Shown: piece after piece, positions 53,001 to 59,229 of the stretch
How the letters are laid out: each line of letters begins with the position of its first letter
Numbering within the stretch: the first letter of the stretch is position 1
Source: Opisthocomus hoazin
Lineage: Eukaryota; Chordata; Aves; Opisthocomiformes; Opisthocomidae
Reading direction: 5' to 3'
Assembly: GCF_030867145.1 (NCBI RefSeq)
Contig: NC_134420.1
Coordinates: 43,482,912-43,546,911, forward strand
Length of the DNA stretch: 64,000 bases
Made by a program: the position numbers and the translations under genes
Notes under the pieces: generated by a model
What the model was told of the DNA's origin: nothing
The model's database searches: none
What the model saw: only the letters and a program-made list of their open reading frames with translations

Positions 53001-53208
53001 GTAGACTCAGCTCTTGGGACCCCCCTGTCACTCCCGAAATACAAATGGGCTCTGACCCTTTGAACTCTGATGGCATTAAAGTACACTGTGCACCAGTGTC
53101 CACTAGAGCTTTATACTCTTGTGGATCTGACGTGCCAGGCCACCGAATCCACACCGTCCAATAGACACGGTTGTCCCTTTCCTCCACCTGGCTGGAGGCA
53201 GGGCCCCT
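50023..53208 (-). CDS. pol: pro-pol (protease, RT, RNase H, integrase), in frame after the gag UAG
   Basis: Open from the codon after the gag stop to a TAA. Numbering starts at the GTG codon at 53187, seven codons after the UAG (1,054 residues). Protease: LVDTGA, active Asp30. Reverse transcriptase: TIDIANAF with Asp243, LPQGW near 275-279, YIDD 305-308. A second, degenerate RNase H-like tether spans about 450-535 (TAAG where an active enzyme has an Asp). The active RNase H has Asp614, Glu652, Asp676 and Asp746. Integrase: H773/H778/C807/C810 zinc site and Asp840, Asp899, Glu935, the last two spaced DX35E. The C-terminus holds a small Trp-rich domain and no dUTPase. No Met codon occurs between the gag stop and Met38, beyond the protease active site, so expression as a Gag-Pol readthrough product is the natural reading. 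Confidence 0.93.
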   Translation of the reverse strand, partial: RGPASSQVEERDNRVYWTVWIRWPGTSDPQEYKALVDTGAQCTLMPSEFKGSEPICISGVTGGSQELSLLEAEVSLTGQDWQKHPIVTGPEAPCILGIDYLRRGYFKDPKGYRWAFGIAAVETEEIKQLSILPGLSEDPSVVGLLRVEEQQVPIATTTVHRRQYRTNRDSLLPIHQLIRQLESQGVITKTRSPFNSPIWPVRKSTGEWRLTIDYRGLNEVTPPLSAAVPDMLELQYQLESKAAKWYATIDIANAFFSIPLAAECRPQFAFTWRGIQYTWNRLPQGWKHSPTICHGLIQTALEKGEAPEHLQYIDDIIIWGDTAEEVFEKGEKIVQILLKAGFAIKRSKVKGPAQEIQFLGIKWQDGRRQIPMDVINKIAAMSPPTSKKEAQAFLGVVGFWRMHIPNYIQIVSPLYHVTRKKNDFEWGPEQRQAFEQIKREIVHAVALGPVRSGQDVKNVLYTAAGENGPTWSLWQKAPGETRGRPLGFWSRGYKGSEARYTPTEKEILAAYEGVRAASEVVGTEAQLLLAPRLPVLGWMFKERVPSTHHATDATWSKWVALITQRARMGNPSRPGILEVIMDWPEGKDFGASPEEEVTRAEEAPLYNQLPEDKKQYALFTDGSCRIVGKQRRWKAAVWSPTRQVAETAEGEGESSQFAEVKAIQLALDIASREKWPVLYLYTDSWMVANALWGWLQQWKKNNWQRRGKPIWAAPLWQDIAARLEQLAVKVRHVDAHVPKSRATEEHQNNHQVDQAAKIEVAQVDLDWQHKGELFIARWAHDTSGHQGRDATYRWARDRGVDLTMHAIAQVIHECETCAAIKQAKRVKPQWYGGRWLKYKYGEAWQIDYITLPQTRQGKRYVLTMVEATTGWLETYPVPHATARNSILGLEKQVLWRHGTPERIESDNGTHFRNSLIDTWAKEHGIEWVYHIPYHAPASGKIERYNGLLKTTLRAMGGGTFKNWDTHLAKATWLVNTRGSTKRAGPAQSKPQRPVEGDKVPVVHMRNMLGKTVWVSPASGKGKPVRGIVFAQGPGCTWWVMRKDGEVRCVPHGDLILGENSP

Positions 53209-53211
53209 CTA
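53134..53211 (-). promoter_or_regulatory. Candidate stop-codon readthrough signal: UAG plus H-type pseudoknot
   Basis: In the element RNA sense the gag UAG (53211-53209) is followed by a 10-nt spacer. Next comes stem 1, CCUCCA (53198-53193) pairing with UGGAGG (53186-53181). All six bases of the loop, GCCAGG (53192-53187), are perfectly complementary to CCUGGC at 53139-53134. Both stems are Watson-Crick throughout. The connecting second loop is 41 nt and contains a possible 4-bp mini-hairpin. Placement resembles the gammaretrovirus gag-pol readthrough pseudoknot (UAG, 8-nt spacer). Function is inferred. Confidence 0.65.
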
Positions 53212-55200
53212 ATCGTCGTCAGAGAAATTGCTGCTCACCTGCTGTAAAAATGACTTGGAGGTCCCCTCCAGAGGATCGGAATCAAGGTCAAACTGTCTAC
53301 CTGGTCTGGAGAGCTGGCTTTTGGAAACTGGAGCGGCATTTTTCCTAACAGAGTCCCCTTTTGTGATTGTTTTACCTCGCAACTCACGTACTCGGGCCTC
53401 TAGACTTGAGGTGGGTTTTCCATCCCACTTCCTCATGTCCTCTCCGTGGTCACGCAGGTAAAACCACAGGGTGCCCCGGGGTGTATAGCCTCTGTATTCC
53501 CTCTCCTGAGCAGAGAAACGCCTGCCCCTAATAGCTGAGATGCGGGCCCGCACAGGTGGGGAGTAGGACATATTCCTGTCTAGTCGCTTGACCAGTTTCT
53601 CCACGGCTGAGACAAGGGAGGAAGAGAGACTTTCCTCATATTGCCGGAGTCTGACAGCCACCTCGTCCACTGTTGGTGCGTCTTTGCCTTTCCAGTTTAC
53701 AACTGCCAGTGAGTTGGCATGCGAGGAGGGTGCACTCCGCACAAACTTCCTCCACATGGCTTGTGAGCACTGGAGTTCATCTGGGTCTGTGGGTACCTGC
53801 TCATCGTCTGTGTCACAGTAAACCAGCTCCCGCACAGCCAATTCCCTCAAGTACTGAATACCCCTTTCCATATTGGTCCACTTGCCAGGATAGCATACAA
53901 AATCGTCACTGAAGGGGTACCTCTCCCTCACGCCTGACAGAAGTCTCCTCCAGAGGCTGAGGACTTGTTCCTTTTTCCCAATGGCCTTGTCAATGCCCCC
54001 ATCCCTGGCCAGGGATCCCAGCTGCTTGGCTTCCTTGCCCTCTAATTCCAAGCTGCTGGCCCCGTTATCCCAGCACCGCAGCAGCCAGGTGGCAATGTGC
54101 TCTCCTGGGTGGCGGCTGAAATCTTTCCGCATGTCTCGCAGCTCCCCCAGGGACAGGGACCGGGTGATGATCTCTGTCTCTATCTCCCGTGATGACCCTG
54201 GCTCATCATCATCCCTCCCGGAGCGATCTGCTCTCTTTGCGTCTTTCTTTAGTTTTACAGGGGCGACTGCTACCGGCACAGGTTGGTCACTGGGCTCAGT
54301 CACTGTGCCTGTGGCTGGAGCTGGGGCTGGAGCAGCTGCTGTGCCCGCTGGGGAAACCGAGGCAGACCCTGCAGCTGTGGCTGCAGCAGCCGTGGTGCCA
54401 GTCGGGGGGGCTGGGACTGCCTGCTGGGCTGGAGGGGCTGCAGGGCCGGCTGGGGGGGCAGCGCCAGCTGCAGTGCCTGCCGCTTCGTTTCCCCCCCTTT
54501 CCCCTTTAAGGCACTGAACAGTGTTGAACAGGGCTCGGTAGGCGTGGGCCAGACCCCAGCACGTTGCAGTGATTTGTGTCTCTCTGGAGTTCCCCGGGTG
54601 GCAGCACACTCTTTGCAGATATTTTACTAGACTGTCTGGATTCTGTATTTGTTCAGGGGTGAGTTTAAAAAACACCGGTGGTGCCCACTGCCCTAGGTAC
54701 TTGCCCATGCTGTCCCACACACCCAGCCACTCACAGCTATCCGGCCCCGGGGCAGGTCTCTGCACGATGTTCTTAACGACTTGCTTAACCCTAAACAAAA
54801 CCTGCAACCCATTCAGGAGGCAGAACAAAAGGAGAGTGCTGCCCTGAGCATCCCACGGGTACTCAAAATTCTCAAAAGCCGTTAGGACCAGCCTGAGGGA
54901 GAGAGGGGGGGCGAAAGAGTGGGGGAAGGTATCCCCTTCGGTTTTCCCCACAGATTGGGTTTGATTACTAACAAAATCTAAGACATAGGACCCGAGGTAC
55001 GGAAATGACCGCAGTGCCGCATGCAAACACAAGCCTAATTTCATGCACATTGACGTTATCATGTCATAAGTCGACATCATACAGTATAGCAAAATCATCA
55101 CCCTGATCCTTTTCCCCGAGGTAATGAACAGCACCACAGGGAAAACATAGTGCAAGTACGGATTCAAAAACCACAGCCATCTGATCACAGACAGAAACAT
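53209..55200 (-). CDS. gag: gag polyprotein of the ERVL-type provirus
   Basis: Encodes the 663-residue structural polyprotein, starting at the first ATG after the leader and ending at a UAG. Residues 1-28 and 33-60 are strongly hydrophobic, unusual for Gag, and there is no Gly2 for myristoylation. Residues about 238-316 form an Ala/Pro/Thr-rich low-complexity linker. Residues about 345-540 look like a capsid (a TWLLRCWDNGA motif near 371-381 and a helical, charged C-terminal half). The C-terminus is basic (RARISAIRGRRF at 551-562) and then acidic (SDDD end). No CCHC zinc knuckle is present, nor PTAP or PPxY late motifs that I could find. The frame is intact. It is related to gag of avian ERVL-like elements by overall look; assignment to matrix and capsid portions is inference. 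Confidence 0.9.
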   Translation of the reverse strand: MFLSVIRWLWFLNPYLHYVFPVVLFITSGKRIRVMILLYCMMSTYDMITSMCMKLGLCLHAALRSFPYLGSYVLDFVSNQTQSVGKTEGDTFPHSFAPPLSLRLVLTAFENFEYPWDAQGSTLLLFCLLNGLQVLFRVKQVVKNIVQRPAPGPDSCEWLGVWDSMGKYLGQWAPPVFFKLTPEQIQNPDSLVKYLQRVCCHPGNSRETQITATCWGLAHAYRALFNTVQCLKGERGGNEAAGTAAGAAPPAGPAAPPAQQAVPAPPTGTTAAAATAAGSASVSPAGTAAAPAPAPATGTVTEPSDQPVPVAVAPVKLKKDAKRADRSGRDDDEPGSSREIETEIITRSLSLGELRDMRKDFSRHPGEHIATWLLRCWDNGASSLELEGKEAKQLGSLARDGGIDKAIGKKEQVLSLWRRLLSGVRERYPFSDDFVCYPGKWTNMERGIQYLRELAVRELVYCDTDDEQVPTDPDELQCSQAMWRKFVRSAPSSHANSLAVVNWKGKDAPTVDEVAVRLRQYEESLSSSLVSAVEKLVKRLDRNMSYSPPVRARISAIRGRRFSAQEREYRGYTPRGTLWFYLRDHGEDMRKWDGKPTSSLEARVRELRGKTITKGDSVRKNAAPVSKSQLSRPGRQFDLDSDPLEGTSKSFLQQVSSNFSDDD

Positions 55201-55329
55201 TTTTACCGGCGACTTTAACTAACACAGTAAATGCGTATGATAAATTTTAACAAAATCTATGAAAGCAGTTTTAACACCCGCTGCTCAGCCCTGCCGTTAT
55301 CCCCGCTCCACGTCTGGGCGCCAATTAAA
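55201..55329 (-). other. 5' leader of the provirus
   Basis: 129 nt from the LTR edge to the gag ATG, containing the primer-binding site. Short for a retroviral leader; no obvious upstream frame. Confidence 0.7.
55306..55323 (-). other. Primer-binding site, tRNA-Lys-like
   Basis: On the minus strand TGGCGCCCAGACGTGGAG starts six bases (TTTAAT) after the 5' LTR. The TGGCGCCCA start and ACGTGG core resemble the complement of tRNA-Lys(CUU), with one extra base and one mismatch. The primer assignment is tentative; the TGGCGCC start makes its identity as a primer-binding site likely. Confidence 0.65.
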
Positions 55330-55743
55330 TGTTTTGGTTTCGGCTGCCGCCGGCAACAAAAGCGCCACGCGGCCGCCCCTCCCCCCGCCGGCGTGCGGAG
55401 GAGAATGGAAAGAAAAAGGCAGAAACTGGTGGGTCGGGATAAGGGCAGTTTAACAGAACAGCAAACAGAGGGAAAACAGGAACAACAACGATACAAATAA
55501 GGAGAAAACACAACCACGAACCGTACAACAGCCGCTCTCCCGAAACCGGACCGGCGCTGCGCCCGCCCAAACCGCGAGTGCCTTCCCGCCGCACCGCCCC
55601 CCCCCCACCGGAACCCCGCGTGACGGCACATGGTATGGAATACCGGACTCTGTTTGGCCAGGTGGGGTCAGCCCCCACCCCCCGGCTGTGCCCCTTCCTG
55701 GAGTCCGGTGAAAATTAACCCTGTCCTGGCCAAACCCAGGACA
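55330..55743 (-). repeat. 5' LTR of the provirus
   Basis: 414 bp, colinear with the 3' LTR without any indel, including the identical C10 run. The promoter that would drive gag-pol lies here, reading leftward and opposite to AP4S1. The primer-binding site follows six bases inside. Confidence 0.95.
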
Positions 55744-55748
55744 CCATG
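55744..55748. repeat. Target-site duplication, right copy
   Basis: ccatg directly abuts the right LTR and pairs with ccgtg at 49111-49115 (4 of 5 identical). Confidence 0.7.
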
Positions 55749-56066
55749 TCTATCTAGCTGACCTGGGTGGTGGTGAACAGCGGATGCTGTGGGGTGGCGG
55801 CAGCCCGGGCGAGACAAACCCGTTGGGTACTGCAGTGCTGACTTGGGTGGCTGGCCTGAAGCTTCTGCCCTGAGTGCTCCCCCGCTCTCTGTACCTCCGC
55901 TGGGTAGCCACACTGCTCTCGCTATGGTGGCCTCGGCTTGTGCGCTTTATTGTAGGGCTTACTGTATTTTGTAGGTGCTTTTCATACACCACGAACTGAA
56001 ATAACACAAAGAATACCATTACATTTTCTACCTATTCATTTAATACTCATTTGTTTTTAATTTCAG

Positions 56067-56135
56067 AATGAGATGGCAGTATATGAACTAATTCATAATT
56101 TTGTGGAAGTTTTGGATAAATACTTCAGCAGAGTG
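56067..56135 (+). CDS. AP4S1: AP4S1 coding exon, residues 76-98
   Basis: A 69-nt exon with a TTTCAG acceptor and a AGAGTG|GTGAGT donor. It encodes [20 protein letters not shown] and SRV, the conserved helical sigma-adaptin segment. Phase 0 on both sides, directly continuing the exon across the provirus-bearing intron. Confidence 0.97.
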
Positions 56136-59100
56136 GTGAGTGAGACATCGACTCTGTTATGAAATATTTATTCTCTTTCAAAGGTTTAGTGAATATGTCA
56201 TTTCAGGGAATAATCAAAAGAGAAAATTTTTTTTCATATTTGTTTAGAATTTTGAATACTTTAGCAGGAATATTACCACTGAAAAAAAAAAAAAAGAAAA
56301 AAGGGAAAAAAGCGGTATTAGTTGATTTTTCACAGAAGTAAAAGTATACGTGGGTTATAAATCATCATCAGACAAGGAATACCAGAAATACTTCTCTTAG
56401 AAAAGCATGTTTTTATATGCTTACAGTCAAGGGTTTCTTTGGGTCATCTACTCCTAAATTAGCCACTGGCATGTTACACATTTTAGAGAAATAAAGAGGT
56501 TTTTCTTTACAGTTCTTTTTTGCAGTTCTTAGGATTATGTCCCCCAAATGCACTTCATTCATGATAAAGATGAGGTAAGCATTAAGCAGGGTGCTGATGT
56601 CACGCTCACTGAACAAGATCAGAGGGGTGGAGCAAGTGAAACCTCAGAAACCCGTCTGTACTTGTGCTCCCCATATTGTTGTCATGCAACAGTGGATATC
56701 TGATAAAACAGCTACTATACAGCTAGTCATTTGGTTGAGGATTCAACGTTAGACATGGCTCCATTTAGAATGACACTGCTTCTTTTGGTGGGAGATTTGT
56801 TTGTTTTTACAAAGTTTGAAAGCGCAGCATTATAATCCTGGTTGGAACACATGCTATTTCGTATAGGATTTGTAATAATCTTGTAATAAACAAATTTGCC
56901 TGAAATCATACTTGGGCATGGTGTCAGTTTGTCTATGCTGAGATGTGTTGGATATCCCTCTCAGAAAAGAGCTTCCTCCATAGTCCATGTACTTGAGGGT
57001 ATTACGTTGGTAGTTATACGTACGGCTGATCAGTATGCAGGGTCTGTAACGGGTTTCCCAGTGCTGGTACCACAGCAGACGTGGCAGAGCTGCCTCTGTG
57101 AATTCAAGGATATACTTGAAAAAGTCATCTGCACCCTTCACTATTCAGATGCCCGGCAAATGTTTTAGGATGTTATCTCAGCTAATGTTGCACCAGCCCG
57201 TTGAAACTGCTGGTACAAATTATATCCCTTTCTGACTGTACTAAGTTCAGAATTTGTCTCTTAAAATTGTTGTGATTGCAGTCCCGACCTAAGCAGTGAT
57301 AACCAGGAATGGAATTTGATCCCGGCAGCACAGGAATGCACAATAAAACTTAGTCACATCCTATTTATCCAATTGAGGTAATAGTTGCCAACCACTTCTC
57401 AACTTTTATTTTCTTCACTTGAGGCTGAGCAAAAATAGATGTAGCTCTTGTACATATAAATGTAGTATATATAAATCCTGGACCACGTATATAACCCAAC
57501 CACTGATAGCTGTTAGAAATTTGCTGAATTCATCATACCAGATTTTTTTGTGTTTTCCATAGCACTGAAGGTTTGAAACTAGGGGAACCAAAAAAGGGGG
57601 TGGTTAAACAAATCTCATGCCATTCTGTGGTTCTATTTTTAATAGCATATACACATGATAAATGGCAGAGCGCTGAAGAAGAGGGCTATAATTCTAGCTG
57701 GGGTTTCTGGCAGAAACCACAGAGCAAGGAAGTCTAAGGCTGTACTATTACAGATTAATGTTTGGGATTTTCAGAATTTTAGCAGAATCCCAAATTAGGA
57801 TGATGACAACAGACGAAACTCTGGGAAAGGAAAGAACATCTGTCCTGCTCTAGAGGACATTTTGTCATCTATTATTTTTAGGCTTCTGAGCTTTAAACAT
57901 TCTCACATACTCTATGTTTATCTAATAGAGTTTACAGAGCTTGAATTCAAATATCAGAACAAACATTAACAGAATTAAGTGGAAAGCTTTCAAAGTTGCT
58001 TGTGAGATGTAATTCTGAGTCCCCTTTGCTTTTATAATGGCTACCCAGGGAAAACTCTGCACAATGCTTTCAACTACTTTTTAATGCTTAGGAAACTCAA
58101 ACTGAGTAGGCTCTTAAAATACAGTTTTTGTGACACATAAAAAATTTCTAATTGAAGAATGGCAGGATCACTCAGCAGAGGCCTGTAGACTAGAGCTAGT
58201 CCAGTCTAGAGCATCTTTAGACCATAGAAGTAGTAGCAATTTTACCAGTGGGAGCTCTGCCTCCAGGGTTAGACTATGAATGGAAACCACGTTTGCAAAC
58301 TAAATTCCCTCAGTAGCAGATAAAGATTCCCCCTTTCAGCAGAGACTGGGGAAGCTCCACCCTAACTGCAAGATCTTAACTGCTGAGGCTGTGATTGTTT
58401 CTAAATTTAGATGTTTAACTGAGGCACCCAAGTTAGAAGTTGGGTCATCCTAAACTCCCATGAGCAGCAGTGGAGACTGATGAGTATCTCGAGAAAGTGA
58501 GTCATGCCTCAAGTGTGCTGAGTTAACTGTTGAAGATACCCATCTCTTCTGTTGACTGCAGAGAGGGCTTCTCACTTAGACATTTTGGCTAAATGAATGA
58601 AACTACTTGGAGTAAATCCAGGCCAAGACCAGAAGGGAAATGATGACTATGTGAAGAATTGCATTGCTGAGGCTGGAGCAATAGTTAGAAGTGCTAAGGG
58701 TCAAAAGCCTGGAGTTACCTTCCCTCTCCTAATCTATCCAGCCATGGGTATACACAATGTCTAGATTTTGCTGTTGAAATGATCTGCAGCAACATTTTTA
58801 ACTGTGTTTTTATATCAATTGAAAACTTGGCATTAACATCCTGTTTTTGCAGAAGGAGGAAGAGAGAATATGGGGCTGGAGTTGCCATGGTCAGAGCTGC
58901 TGGTTCTCCACCCGCTCACTCCGATGGCACTGCATAGATTCAAATTGTTACTTATGGGTGACCTCAGTGGGTTTTTCTCAGTAAAAATTTCAGGACGTTA
59001 ACTTTTGTTACGGAGGCAGGTAACACATAAAAGACAAGGCAGGGCTGCAGGAAAGAGCATGTAGTTATACGGTCCAGAACAGAAATCTGAATCACCCTAA

Positions 59101-59217
59101 AATTTTGTATCTATATTTTGAAGACTTTCTTTATCTTCTAAAGGGATGTGTAATGTTTAATGACTATGAGATGAGAGATCAAACTGTAACTAATGGCTGT
59201 CCCTCTCTTCCTTGCAG
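56136..59217 (+). other. AP4S1 intron 4
   Basis: A 3.1-kb intron. It includes a poly-A run near 56281, a 90-codon open frame (56896-57168) in slightly GC-richer sequence with no recognisable similarity, and otherwise unremarkable AT-rich DNA. Confidence 0.7.
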
Positions 59218-59229
59218 AGTGAATTGGAT
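59218..59229 (+). CDS. AP4S1: AP4S1 candidate 12-nt micro-exon (SELD, residues 99-102)
   Basis: After a good acceptor (ctcttccttgcag) the frame reads Ser-Glu-Leu-Asp, exactly the next four residues expected in AP4S1. The residues expected after SELD (beginning Ile-Met-Phe-Asn) do not follow. Cutting after GAT uses a weak donor (GTATCC) and makes a 12-nt phase-0 micro-exon. A much stronger donor, ACA|GTAAGT, lies at 59361/59362 and would give a 144-nt phase-0 exon. Without any splice the frame runs to a TGA at 59389-59391. The acceptor and SELD are firm; which 3' end is used is not. Confidence 0.75.

Larger units (their letters stand above)
49116..55743 (-). mobile_element. Full-length young ERVL-type (class III) provirus, env-less
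   Basis: A complete LTR-gag-pro-pol-LTR element on the minus strand, 6,628 bp. The two 414-bp LTRs differ at two positions, the ends are TG...CA, and a 5-bp duplication (ccgtg and ccatg) flanks it. Gag (663 aa) and pro-pol (1,054 aa plus seven leader codons) are open with no frameshift. There is no env frame: only about 490 bp separates pol from the 3' LTR. Pol type (YIDD reverse transcriptase, tethered RNase H, HHCC/DDE integrase) and the LTR ends (TGTCCTGG...) point to the ERVL-like group abundant in songbirds. It lacks the dUTPase known from mammalian ERV-L. It lies antisense in AP4S1 intron 3, the orientation usually tolerated in introns. The family name is inferred from memory. Confidence 0.93.
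48332..56066 (+). other. AP4S1 intron 3, expanded by a provirus
   Basis: A 7.7-kb intron of which 6.6 kb is the antisense provirus; without it the intron is about 1.1 kb. The sequence on both sides of the insertion (about 48.95-49.11 kb and 55.75-55.96 kb) is GC-richer than the rest of the intron, so the integration target was a small GC-rich patch. Confidence 0.9.

Noticed and set aside
53185..53187. A separate start codon for pol at the GTG at 53187
   Set aside because: GTG is not a plausible eukaryotic start in this context. The frame is continuous with gag through one UAG, and no ATG occurs before the protease active site.
53981..54517. 178-codon plus-strand frame opposite gag
   Set aside because: A shadow of the Ala/Pro-rich linker of gag on the complementary strand.
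56896..57168. 90-codon open frame in AP4S1 intron 4
   Set aside because: No family signature, no acceptor or donor that fits the AP4S1 phase, and the AP4S1 exons join correctly without it.
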